Positions 57,077 to 64,000 of a stretch of 64,000 nt of DNA are shown here, one piece after another; position 1 is the stretch's first letter, and every line of letters begins with the position of its first letter. Under the pieces are notes generated by a model. That model did no database searches. It was not told where the DNA came from and saw only the letters and a program-made list of their open reading frames with translations. The stretch is from Photobacterium atrarenae (GTDB lineage: Bacteria; Pseudomonadota; Gammaproteobacteria; Enterobacterales; Vibrionaceae), in the NCBI RefSeq assembly GCF_024380015.1, contig NZ_CP101508.1, positions 2,914,902 through 2,978,901 on the forward strand, written 5' to 3'. The translations under genes were made by a program, and so were the position numbers.

Positions 57077-57982
57077 ATGGACGCCAATACACTCAGACAA
57101 CTTTCCCGTCAGCTGGTCCGCCACTTGGGCATGCTGGACAGCCAGTGTGGCAATATGGCCTTAAGCCCGGTCCAGGCCCACACCCTGATCGAGCTGGCTG
57201 ACCATCCCGCCACCGTCAATGAGATGGCTGTGCGGCTACAGGTAGACAAATCCAACGCCAGCCGCAACCTGGCGATGCTACTCAACCAGCAGTGGGTTGA
57301 AACCCAGCCCAATCCGCAAGATGGCCGCAGCCAGATCTATCAGCTGACGGCGCAAGGCATGCAAAAGCTCGAGGCGTTGCACGATGCGCTCAATGGCCAG
57401 GTGGATGCGTGGCTCGCCCAGATGGATGACGATGAAGCGGCACAACTCGGCCGCAGCCTGGCGCGTTACAGCAAATCGATCCAGGCGGCCGCCAAACAAG
57501 ATGGCTATGTGATCCGCCCGCTCACCCCGCTGGATAATGCAGCGACGGCCGCAGTGATCCGTCGCGTTTCTGCGGAATATGGCCTGACTACCGATAAGGG
57601 ATATGGCGTCGCCGATCCGATTTTAGACCGGATGAGTGAAGTTTATCAGGCCGATGGCAGCGCCTACTGGGTGATCGAGTATCAGCGGCGGATCCTCGGC
57701 GGCGGCGGTATTGCCCCATTGGCCGGAGAGGCAACTCTGTGTGAGTTACAGAAAATGTACTTCCTGCCCGAGCTCCGGGGCCGGGGGTTGGCCCGAAAAC
57801 TGGCGGTGAAAGCGCTGCGCTTTGCTCGGGCGCAAGGCTATCGCGGCTGCTACCTGGAAACTACCGCCAACCTGGGCGAAGCCATCGCGCTCTATGAATC
57901 GCTCGGCTTTGTTCAGATCCCACAGGCGCTGGGTAGTACCGGCCATGATGCCTGTGAAGTGCGGATGCTGAAAACCTTCTGA
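57077..57982 (+). CDS. MarR-GNAT fusion: DNA-binding domain joined to an acetyltransferase
   Basis: A 301-residue bifunctional protein. Residues ~1-145 form a MarR winged helix ([19 protein letters not shown], then [18 protein letters not shown], and the wing [14 protein letters not shown]). Residues ~150-301 form a GNAT domain with the acetyl-CoA loop [10 protein letters not shown] (~235-245) and [21 protein letters not shown]. Such fusions occur in many proteobacteria. The start at 57077 ([13 protein letters not shown]) was preferred to 57041 because GATGAGAG lies at the right distance. The GC-rich gene ends in a clear terminator; the target and acetyl acceptor are unknown. Confidence 0.88.
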   Translation: MDANTLRQLSRQLVRHLGMLDSQCGNMALSPVQAHTLIELADHPATVNEMAVRLQVDKSNASRNLAMLLNQQWVETQPNPQDGRSQIYQLTAQGMQKLEALHDALNGQVDAWLAQMDDDEAAQLGRSLARYSKSIQAAAKQDGYVIRPLTPLDNAATAAVIRRVSAEYGLTTDKGYGVADPILDRMSEVYQADGSAYWVIEYQRRILGGGGIAPLAGEATLCELQKMYFLPELRGRGLARKLAVKALRFARAQGYRGCYLETTANLGEAIALYESLGFVQIPQALGSTGHDACEVRMLKTF

Positions 57983-58004
57983 TCACCGCTCAAGCTACGC
58001 GATC

Positions 58005-58032
58005 AAAAAAGCTGGCAACAGCCAGCTTTTTT
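58005..58032. terminator. Bidirectional terminator between MarR-GNAT and rraB
   Basis: AAAAAAGCTGGC, loop AACA, GCCAGCTTTTTT, with A and T runs on both sides, ending the MarR-GNAT gene and the convergent rraB gene. Confidence 0.92.
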
Positions 58033-58057
58033 CAACATTTAAAGTCGCGTTGAAGAG

Positions 58058-58459
58058 TTATGCTTCGCTGTCGTCTTCCGCGTCTTCGTCCTCTTCGCCC
58101 GACTCGAAGTAAGTGCCCCAGCCGTCGTAGTCGATATTGTGTTTTTCAGCCAGCTGGATCAGCTTTTCCGCCTGCGCATCAATCAGCTCAGCATTAAGAG
58201 CTGATTCCATCACGGCATCAAAACAAACTACTTTGCCGCCACCGTCTTCCGGGGCCAGCTCCAGCTCTTCGGCTTCCATCACTTCAAAGCCCATTTTGAA
58301 AGCTTCAACGGCCGCCGCTTCCAGCTCTTCGAAGGTATCGGCTGAAAAGTGGTGCTCAATAGAATACAGGGCATCAGGATCACTGCCATCTTCCAGCAGC
58401 GCCTCAATAATTTCGCGGGTTTCTTCCTTCTGCTCTTCAATCAATTCGGCATAAGACAT
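58058..58459 (-). CDS. rraB: Ribonuclease E inhibitor RraB
   Basis: A 133-residue acidic protein. [38 protein letters not shown] (residues 1-38 region) and the ending [17 protein letters not shown] are typical of RraB, which binds RNase E and alters mRNA turnover (established in E. coli). The start at 58459 is the family start; a longer frame to 58522 lacks a ribosome site. It lies next to the argF/arc region as in E. coli and vibrios. A perfect FNR-type palindrome lies ~80 bases upstream. Confidence 0.93.
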   Translation of the reverse strand: MSYAELIEEQKEETREIIEALLEDGSDPDALYSIEHHFSADTFEELEAAAVEAFKMGFEVMEAEELELAPEDGGGKVVCFDAVMESALNAELIDAQAEKLIQLAEKHNIDYDGWGTYFESGEEDEDAEDDSEA

Positions 58460-58536
58460 GGGTTCACTCCAGCAGGCATAAATTTTTCCGCAAATATCGC
58501 ACGGATTGCCGTCAATTACCATGCTGACGGGTAAAT

Positions 58537-58550
58537 TTGATATGTATCAA
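58537..58550. promoter_or_regulatory. Perfect FNR/ANR-type box
   Basis: TTGATATGTATCAA matches the FNR consensus TTGAT-N4-ATCAA at every fixed base. On the minus strand it lies ~78 bases before rraB, with TAATTG/GGTAAT ~30 bases further down as a weak -10. On the plus strand a CATAAT (58595-58600) lies ~50 bases downstream, close to the spacing of class I FNR promoters and pointing to the arc genes. Which direction it serves cannot be decided by eye. Confidence 0.75.
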
Positions 58551-58559
58551 ACAAAGGTT

Positions 58560-58958
58560 GGATTTTCTGCCGCCCGCGGCCAACCACAAAACTGCATAAT
58601 ATTCCCGCCCCGGTTATCTCCCTCAGCACAGAAACCCATCTTTACCCAGCAAAACAGCATAGCCAGAGACGGCCTTTCTACCCCTAAAGGCGTAAAATCT
58701 GGTCTCTCGGGCAAATCGTCCTACTCAAGTTGCATAATCCAAACCGCCGCGGGCATTCGCAAAGAGAATAATCACGCATTTTGCTCGTCAAAATACCCTC
58801 TGCGCCGCAACCTAGGGTTCTCCCGCGACATTTTTGCGCCAGAAAAGTGTGAAGCCCCCCAAAGTTAAACCCGCTCGGGCAACTTAAAATCATCGCAGAC
58901 AACAAAAAATCAGACTCGCCGTAAACGGTGAGCAATGAAACAAAAGAGAGATACGATC
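58560..58958. other. Upstream region of the arc locus
   Basis: About 400 bases between the FNR-like box and the Arg-rich leader ORF. A 120-codon open frame (58506-58868, plus) overlaps the box, has no ribosome site and no recognisable protein, and is not called. The segment is likely promoter and leader for the arc genes. Confidence 0.4.
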
Positions 58959-59087
58959 ATGCGTAAATTCCACACCGGCCCCGGACGCCGAAGGCGCTCC
59001 TTACCACGTCTCCATCGTACACAGACGCCAAACTGTCCGCTCGGCGCGCCCTGCCAAATTCTGGCAGTACCGAGGCGAGCGGAATAG
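58959..59087 (+). CDS. Candidate Arg-rich leader peptide, or remnant of an arcA start
   Basis: A 42-codon frame opening MRKFHTG, with nine Arg codons, four in a row at residues 10-13 (CGC CGA AGG CGC). The region 58945-58970, including the ribosome-binding stretch AGAGAGATACGATC and the first codons ATGCGTAAATTC, matches the arcA start (AGAGAGAGACGATC, ATGAGTAAATTC) in 24 of 26 bases. The H-R at residues 19-20 also coincides with arcA, but the rest does not align. It is either a functional leader that senses arginine supply or a decayed duplicate of the arcA 5' end. It ends 214 bases before arcD. No clear terminator/antiterminator pair was found after it. Confidence 0.45.
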   Translation: MRKFHTGPGRRRRSLPRLHRTQTPNCPLGAPCQILAVPRRAE

Positions 59088-59268
59088 CTCCGGTCAGTCC
59101 ACCGAGAGACGCCTTTCCAGCCATTCGTGGCAGCCTGACGCAGCACGCACCAAGAATCAAGCATCGCGCAGGCAAGTGACACCCCAACTTCACTGGACCA
59201 AATCATAATTGGCAGCCAGAGAGCACCGTCATGCCTGGCAAATAGCCCGGCTCACAAGATGACCTGTT

Positions 59269-59284
59269 GTGCGGTATCCCGCAC
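59269..59284 (+). other. Short hairpin just upstream of arcD ribosome site
   Basis: GTGCGG, loop TATC, CCGCAC: a perfect six-pair stem ending five bases before the Shine-Dalgarno AAGGAG of arcD. One of four similar inverted repeats placed ahead of arc genes. Confidence 0.55.
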
Positions 59285-59301
59285 GAGGTAAGGAGATGAC
59301 A

Positions 59302-60747
59302 ATGACGACGCAAACCGCACACAAAGAAGACAAAGGCGGCTTCTTTGCCAACTTCAAATTCCCTTCCGCCTACACCATCCTGTTCGCCCTGATTGCCCTG
59401 GTCGCGCTGATGACCTGGATTGTCCCTGCCGGACAGTATGAGCGAGTGATGAACGAAGACCTGGGCAAAGCCGTGCCGGTGACCGGTACCTACCAGCCGG
59501 TTGAAAGTAACCCGCAAGGCGTGGTGGATGTTCTGCTCGCCCCGATTGACGGCTTTTACGACCATAACACTTATGAAGCAGCCGCAATAGATGTTTCCCT
59601 GTTTATCCTGGTGATCGGCGGCTTTTTGGGTCTGGTCACCAAAACCGGCGCGATAGATGCCGGGATCGAGCGCGTCACCGCCCGCCTCAGAGGCCGGGAA
59701 GAGCTGATGATCCCGATTCTGATGGCTTTGTTTGCCGCCGGCGGTACCATTTACGGCATGGCGGAAGAATCACTCCCCTTCTATACCCTGCTGGTGCCGG
59801 TCATGATGGCGGCGCGGTTTGATCCGCTGGTCGCCGCAGCCACCGTGTTGCTGGGTGCCGGGATCGGCACCCTGGGGTCAACCATCAATCCGTTTGCCAC
59901 CGTCATCGCTGCCAATGCGGCCGGGATCCCGTTCACCGACGGCATCCTGCTGCGCGTTGCTATCCTGGCCATCGGCTGGTTGATTTGCGTCTGGTACGTG
60001 ATGCGCTATGCCAAAATGGTCCGCGCCGATCAAAGCAAATCGATTGTGTATGACAAGTACGAAGAAAACAAAGCGCACTTCCTCGGTAACCAAAGCGACG
60101 ACATGCTTGAGTTCACCACCACCCGCAAAGTGATCCTGGCGATTTTTGCCGCCTCGTTCGGCATCATGATCTACGGAGTTGCTGTGGCCGGTTGGTGGAT
60201 GGCGGAAATCTCCGGCATGTTCCTCGCCTCAACCATCATCATCGGCCTGATTGCCCGCATGAGTGAAGAAGAGTTCACCTCCAGCTTCATTGATGGTGCC
60301 CGCGATCTGCTGGGTGTAGCGCTGATCATCGGGATTGCCCGTGGCATCGTGGTGATCATGGACCGCGGCATGATCACCGACACCATCCTCAACGCCGCCG
60401 AGCATGCCGTGACCGGCCTCTCCTCAGTGATCTTCATCAACGTGATGTACTGGCTGGAAATCCTGCTTTCCTTCCTGGTTCCGTCATCTTCCGGCCTGGC
60501 CGTCCTGACCATGCCGATTATGGCACCGCTGGCCGACTTTGCCGGTGTGGGACGGGATCTGGTCGTGACGGCTTATCAGTCCGCTTCCGGGATCGTCAAC
60601 CTGATGACCCCGACCTCTGCGGTCGTCATGGGTGGCCTGGCCATTGCCCGGGTTCCTTATGTCCGCTGGGTCAAATGGGTCGCACCGCTGCTGGGGATCC
60701 TCTCCATCCTGCTGATGGCCATGCTTAGTGTCGGCGCTATGATCTAA
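59302..60747 (+). CDS. arcD: Arginine/ornithine antiporter-type transporter (YfcC/ArcD family)
   Basis: A 481-residue membrane protein with ~12 helices of the C4-dicarboxylate/YfcC superfamily, opening after FKFPSAYTILFALIALVALM, with a conserved GTIYGMAEESLPFYTLLVP (~150-168) and FLVPSSSGLAVLTMPIMAPL (~400-419). In vibrios this family member is the ArcD partner of arginine deiminase, exchanging arginine for ornithine. The start at 59302 is six bases after AAGGAG; ATG at 59296 and an upstream GTG at 59269 are alternatives, but the latter lies in the hairpin. It has its own terminator, so arcA is transcribed separately or by read-through. Confidence 0.85.
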   Translation: MTTQTAHKEDKGGFFANFKFPSAYTILFALIALVALMTWIVPAGQYERVMNEDLGKAVPVTGTYQPVESNPQGVVDVLLAPIDGFYDHNTYEAAAIDVSLFILVIGGFLGLVTKTGAIDAGIERVTARLRGREELMIPILMALFAAGGTIYGMAEESLPFYTLLVPVMMAARFDPLVAAATVLLGAGIGTLGSTINPFATVIAANAAGIPFTDGILLRVAILAIGWLICVWYVMRYAKMVRADQSKSIVYDKYEENKAHFLGNQSDDMLEFTTTRKVILAIFAASFGIMIYGVAVAGWWMAEISGMFLASTIIIGLIARMSEEEFTSSFIDGARDLLGVALIIGIARGIVVIMDRGMITDTILNAAEHAVTGLSSVIFINVMYWLEILLSFLVPSSSGLAVLTMPIMAPLADFAGVGRDLVVTAYQSASGIVNLMTPTSAVVMGGLAIARVPYVRWVKWVAPLLGILSILLMAMLSVGAMI

Positions 60748-60760
60748 CGCCGAACGCCTC

Positions 60761-60787
60761 AAAAAACCGCCTGCGGGCGGTTTTTTT
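60761..60787 (+). terminator. Intrinsic terminator of arcD
   Basis: AAAAAACCGCC, loop TGCG, GGCGGTTTTTT, 14 bases after the arcD stop; a near-symmetrical 11-pair stem including the A/T runs. Confidence 0.93.
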
Positions 60788-60840
60788 ATTTCAGCTCACC
60801 GTCTCCGCTGCATCCTTTTTAATAACTCTGCTCCCTTTCG

Positions 60841-61320
60841 AGAAACAGCCATCAATATATTGAAGCAATATCACATCAACATTATCCGCACACCTCCCCC
60901 TCCAATAAAATTCAAAAGTCACATCTCACCGGGTTCCTTATTGTCATAAAAGTTAAATAACCGCTCATACACCCCACCCATTAAAGATAATAAAAAAACA
61001 ATATACTCACTTACCCAACCTGTATTTAAACTACAAAAACAACCCAGAAAAATAAAAAAGGAAAAATATTTGTTACCAGAAATACAACATTCAGACAAGG
61101 TTCATATAGCTAGACAACAATAGTGAATAAGTTTATATTTCTTCCCCACACCTAAAGCTCCCCCAGAGTGAATAAACATCCCAAAGCCGAAAAACCAAAA
61201 CAATAAGACAATAAAATACAACAACTTACAAAGCCACCCTACTTTAAAAATCAAACTTCACCCCATAAATACCCAGCTCCTGAAATTCAATAACACCTGC
61301 ATACTTAATGTTAAATTATT
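60841..61320 (+). promoter_or_regulatory. C-rich, G-poor stretch upstream of arcA (possible Rho-utilisation region)
   Basis: By hand count the plus strand has 121 C and only 39 G in these 480 bases (33% G+C), against >50% G+C in neighbouring genes. No gene is present. A long C-over-G bubble with little structure is the hallmark of Rho loading (rut) sites if transcribed in the plus direction. TGAAT half-sites of ARG-box type (e.g. TGAATAAACATC near 61169) occur but no full box. Confidence 0.45.
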
Positions 61321-61457
61321 TTATGACACGCCTGTTTTAACAATAATTAAAGTGTGACCAAACTCTAAGACGCCGGTGTTTTAAAGCGTAGAATGAATGA
61401 CAGAAACAAAGCGGAATAAAAATAAAATACCGCAATAAAAAACACTCCTACAAATAA

Positions 61458-61473
61458 ACCAGGAATACCTGGT
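61458..61473 (+). other. Short hairpin just upstream of arcA ribosome site
   Basis: ACCAGG, loop AATA, CCTGGT: a perfect six-pair stem nine bases before the purine-rich ribosome site AGAGAGAGA of arcA. Confidence 0.55.
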
Positions 61474-61495
61474 CAAATAATAGAGAGAGACGATC

Positions 61496-62716
61496 ATGAG
61501 TAAATTCTACGTAGGTTCTGAAGTTGGTCAATTACGTCGCGTCCTTGTTCATCGTCCGGAACGAGCCCTCACTCACTTGACCCCATCGAACTGCCACGAA
61601 TTATTATTTGATGATGTCCTGGCCGTCGGGCCTGCCGGGGAAGAGCACGATGCCTTTGCCCAAACCCTGCGTGATCAGGGCGTCGAAGTCTTCCTGCTTC
61701 GGGATATGCTGGCAGAAACGCTGGCCGTCCCGGAAGCCAAAGACTGGCTGCTGAGCACCCAGGTTTCCGATCTGCGCCTCGGCCCGCGCTTTGCCAATGA
61801 CGTTCGCTGCTTCCTGGCTGATTTACCGCATCAGGAACTGGCCTCAATTCTGCTCGGCGGTCTGAGCTACTCCGAGTTACCGATTCAGTCCTCTTCCATG
61901 ATGCAGGGCATGTACGCAGCGCATGACTTTATTATTGAACCACTGCCAAACCATCTGTTTACCCGCGATACCTCCTGCTGGGTCTACGGTGGTGTTTCGA
62001 TTAACCCAATGGCCAAACCGGCCCGCCAACGTGAAACCAACCATCTGCGCGCGATTTACCGCTGGCATCCAACTTTCGCCGGCCAGGACTTTATCAAGTA
62101 CTTCGGCGATGAAGAGAAAAGCTACGACAACTCCACCATTGAAGGCGGCGACGTACTGGTCATCGGTAAAGGCGCAGTCCTGATTGGGATGTCTGAGCGC
62201 ACCACACCGCAAGGGGTCGAGCAACTGGCCTCCAGCTTGTTCAAACACGGTGAGGCCAAACAAGTCATCGCCATGGAGCTGCCGAAACACCGCTCCTGCA
62301 TGCACTTAGATACTGTGATGACCCACATGCGCGAAGACACCTTCTCGGTCTACCCGGAAGTGGTTCGCAAAGATGTGAAATGCTGGAGCCTGACCGGTGA
62401 TGAAAGCGGCACCGTGAACGTGAAAGAGGAAGGCTACTTCGTCAATGCGATTGAGAAAGCCCTGGGGGTCGGTCAGCTGAACCTGATCACCACCGGTGGC
62501 GACAGCTACGAAGCCGAACGCGAGCAGTGGAACGATGCCAACAACGTGCTGACCGTGAAACCGGGTGTGGTGGTTGGTTACGAGCGCAACGTTTACACCA
62601 ACGAGAAATACGACAAAGCCGGCATCACTGTCCTGCCGATTCCGGGGGACGAACTGGGCCGTGGCCGCGGCGGCGCCCGCTGCATGAGCTGCCCAATCGA
62701 GCGCGACGGTATTTAA
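61496..62716 (+). CDS. arcA: Arginine deiminase
   Basis: A 406-residue enzyme converting arginine to citrulline and ammonia. It opens [21 protein letters not shown], includes FTRDTSCW near 156 and EGGDVLVIG near 217, and ends [15 protein letters not shown], where the nucleophilic Cys is the second Cys of CMSCP (399). Length is normal. The gene lies between arcD and arcC, so the locus encodes the full three-enzyme ADI pathway. Its ribosome region is copied upstream of arcD. Confidence 0.97.
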   Translation: MSKFYVGSEVGQLRRVLVHRPERALTHLTPSNCHELLFDDVLAVGPAGEEHDAFAQTLRDQGVEVFLLRDMLAETLAVPEAKDWLLSTQVSDLRLGPRFANDVRCFLADLPHQELASILLGGLSYSELPIQSSSMMQGMYAAHDFIIEPLPNHLFTRDTSCWVYGGVSINPMAKPARQRETNHLRAIYRWHPTFAGQDFIKYFGDEEKSYDNSTIEGGDVLVIGKGAVLIGMSERTTPQGVEQLASSLFKHGEAKQVIAMELPKHRSCMHLDTVMTHMREDTFSVYPEVVRKDVKCWSLTGDESGTVNVKEEGYFVNAIEKALGVGQLNLITTGGDSYEAEREQWNDANNVLTVKPGVVVGYERNVYTNEKYDKAGITVLPIPGDELGRGRGGARCMSCPIERDGI

Positions 62717-62761
62717 GCGCGGCAGGCCCAGCCTGACTCGCAATAAACACCGACATGAGAT

Positions 62762-62784
62762 GGCCGGCACCAAGCATGCCGGCC
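62762..62784 (+). other. Short hairpin upstream of arcC
   Basis: GGCCGGCA, seven-base loop, TGCCGGCC: a perfect eight-pair stem between arcA and arcC, ~14 bases before the GAAGAGAGACG ribosome site. Confidence 0.55.
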
Positions 62785-62813
62785 CTGATAAAACGATGAA
62801 GAGAGACGATCCC

Positions 62814-63725
62814 ATGACCAAACAAACCGTTGTTGTCGCGTTGGGCGGGAATGCCCTGCTCCGCCGCGGCGAACCACTCGAAGCCGATATCCAGCGTCAG
62901 AATATTGCGACCGCCGCCAGGGCCATCGCGGATATCGCCACTGAATACAACGTGGTGCTGGTACACGGCAACGGCCCGCAAGTCGGCCTGCTGGCCCTGC
63001 AAGGGCTGGAATACAAACAAGTCAATCCTTATCCGCTGGATGTATTGGGTTCGGAAACTCAGGGCATGATCGGCTACATGCTGATGCAAGAGCTCAAAAA
63101 CCTGCTCCCGGCGCAGCAAATCTCCTGCATGCTGACCCAGATGAGCGTCGATCCCAATGATCCGGCCTTTGCCGACCCAACCAAGCCGATCGGCCCGGTT
63201 TATGAAGAAGCCGAAGCCCGCGCGCTGGCGGAAAAATACCACTGGACCGTGAAGCCCGATGGCCCTTACTTCCGCCGCGTGGTGCCAAGTCCACTGCCAA
63301 CCGGCATTATCGAAGATGACGCCATCACCGCGCTGATCAAGCAAAACCACCTGGTGATCTGCACCGGCGGCGGCGGGATCCCGGTCAAAGAAGAAAACGG
63401 TAAGCTGGTTGGGGTGGAAGCCGTGATCGACAAAGACATGTCGGCAGCCTTCCTCGCCAAGCAGCTCGGCGCCGACGCTCTGCTGATCCTGACCGATGCC
63501 GATGCCGTCTACCTCGACTGGGGCAAACCGACCCAGAAAGCCCTACGCAGCACCACGCCGACAGAGCTGGCGCAATACCAGTTCGACGCCGGCTCGATGG
63601 GGCCGAAAATTGATGCCTCGTGCGAATTTATCCGCCAGGGCGGCAAGCTGGTCGGCATCGGCTCGCTGGAAGACGGTCTGAACATCCTGAAAGGGGAAGC
63701 TGGAACAAATATTATTTCAGAATAA
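62814..63725 (+). CDS. arcC: Carbamate kinase
   Basis: A 303-residue kinase that makes ATP from carbamoyl phosphate. MTKQTVVVALGGNALLRRG (ATP-binding N-terminus), VHGNGPQVGLLALQ (~49-62), ICTGGGGIPV (~181-190) and the C-terminal SMGPKIDASCEFIRQGG are conserved. The start at 62814 fits the family; a start six codons earlier (62796) is possible but lies on top of the ribosome site. It follows arcA by ~100 bases and precedes an ornithine carbamoyltransferase gene. Confidence 0.96.
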   Translation: MTKQTVVVALGGNALLRRGEPLEADIQRQNIATAARAIADIATEYNVVLVHGNGPQVGLLALQGLEYKQVNPYPLDVLGSETQGMIGYMLMQELKNLLPAQQISCMLTQMSVDPNDPAFADPTKPIGPVYEEAEARALAEKYHWTVKPDGPYFRRVVPSPLPTGIIEDDAITALIKQNHLVICTGGGGIPVKEENGKLVGVEAVIDKDMSAAFLAKQLGADALLILTDADAVYLDWGKPTQKALRSTTPTELAQYQFDAGSMGPKIDASCEFIRQGGKLVGIGSLEDGLNILKGEAGTNIISE

Positions 63726-63726
63726 C

Positions 63727-63740
63727 AGAATAGTTATTCA
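63727..63740. promoter_or_regulatory. ARG-box-like palindrome upstream of the carbamoyltransferase gene
   Basis: AGAATAGTTATTCA fits the ArgR consensus TGAAT-N4-ATTCA at nine of the ten fixed bases (only the first differs). A weaker GAAT half-site follows at 63752. It lies right after the arcC stop, ~105 bases before the next gene, so an ArgR-controlled internal promoter is likely. Confidence 0.6.
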
Positions 63741-63804
63741 CAAAACTCCCAGAATACGTTACACATGACACAGACGAACCGGCCATTTCCGCAACTGACC
63801 GAAC

Positions 63805-63831
63805 TGGCCGGCCCGAGAGATATCGAATATC
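63805..63831 (+). other. Inverted repeats upstream of the carbamoyltransferase gene
   Basis: CCGGCCA (63779-63785) pairs with TGGCCGG (63805-63811) over a 19-base loop, and GATAT-CGA-ATATC (63819-63831) directly abuts the ribosome site CGAGAGG. These parallel the hairpins ahead of arcD, arcA and arcC. Confidence 0.45.
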
Positions 63832-63845
63832 GAGAGGAAAACATC

Positions 63846-64000
63846 ATGGCTTTTAATCTTCGCAACCGTAACTTCCTGAAACTACTAGACTTCACTCCAC
63901 GCGAAATTCAGCACCTGCTCGAGCTGTCTGCCGAGCTGAAAAAAGCCAAGTACAACGGTTATGAGCAGCCACGCCTGACCGGTAAAAACATCGCCCTGAT
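63846..64000 (+). CDS. argF: Ornithine carbamoyltransferase (5' part)
   Basis: The first 51 codons are visible; the gene runs off the right edge. It opens [20 protein letters not shown], the standard N-terminus of ornithine carbamoyltransferase, followed by a helix ([18 protein letters not shown]) and the start of the carbamoyl-phosphate domain. With arcA and arcC it completes the arginine deiminase route; the catabolic (arcB) or anabolic (argF) character cannot be told from this part. AGAGGAAAAC precedes the ATG. Confidence 0.92.
   Translation, partial: MAFNLRNRNFLKLLDFTPREIQHLLELSAELKKAKYNGYEQPRLTGKNIAL

Noticed and set aside
58506..58868. A 120-codon plus-strand frame upstream of the arc genes
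   Set aside because: No ribosome site, no domain, and it runs across the FNR-like palindrome and probable promoter region.
60852..60863. TCAATATATTGA palindrome as an FNR site upstream of arcA
   Set aside because: The half-sites are in the opposite order (ATCAA before TTGAT), so it does not fit the FNR consensus.

Overview
The window looks like chromosome 1 of a marine member of the Vibrionaceae, most likely a Photobacterium-type species. The evidence is a 16S rRNA that reads like Photobacterium/Vibrio in its variable regions, a chitobiose phosphorylase of exactly the Vibrio length with its catalytic Asp at residue 492, and the order lptG-lptF / pepA-holC-valS / rraB / arc-argF known from vibrios. 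Genus assignment is inference from reading the sequence, not from a database search.

Layout. (1) 1-11.9 kb, plus strand: the N,N'-diacetylchitobiose cluster. It holds the end of one ABC permease, a second permease, two ATPases, a GH9 glycosidase, a glucosamine-type kinase, a GH20 hexosaminidase, a GH94 chitobiose phosphorylase and a phosphohexose mutase. Together they import chito-oligosaccharides and convert them to GlcNAc-1-P, GlcNAc and GlcN phosphates. (2) 12.3-18.05 kb, minus strand: an rRNA operon, 16S-tRNA-Glu-23S-5S-tRNA-Asp. Its 23S carries an extra ~100 nt hairpin in helix 25. (3) 18.2-32.3 kb: a small membrane protein, a MocR-type regulator, an outer-membrane barrel plus a very large lipoprotein zinc protease, then a five-gene YejABE-type peptide ABC transporter and a convergent HTH regulator.

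(4) 32.5-41.9 kb: two almost identical tRNA-Leu(CAA) genes in direct orientation bracket a second chitin locus: LacI regulator, ChbG deacetylase, GH4 6-phospho-glycosidase, PTS IIA, IIC and IIB, a secreted chitin-oligosaccharide deacetylase and a beta-propeller lipoprotein. (5) 42-58.5 kb: housekeeping genes (acyl-CoA synthetase, RDD protein, LptG/LptF, PepA, HolC, ValS, a doubled DUF2061 protein, M48 protease, YjgN-like protein, a MarR-GNAT fusion, RraB). A full-length group IIC intron sits immediately after the terminator of the M48 gene.

(6) 58.5-64 kb: the arginine deiminase pathway, arcD, arcA, arcC and the start of an ornithine carbamoyltransferase gene. It has elaborate non-coding surroundings: a perfect FNR-type palindrome, an Arg-rich leader ORF that copies the translation start of arcA, a short hairpin just ahead of each ribosome-binding site, a 480-nt C-rich and G-poor stretch before arcA, and an ARG-box-like palindrome before argF.

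No transposase, CRISPR array or prophage was seen. The most unusual items are the 23S intervening sequence, the intron-at-terminator insertion, the arc leader architecture, and the protease/peptide-importer pairing.
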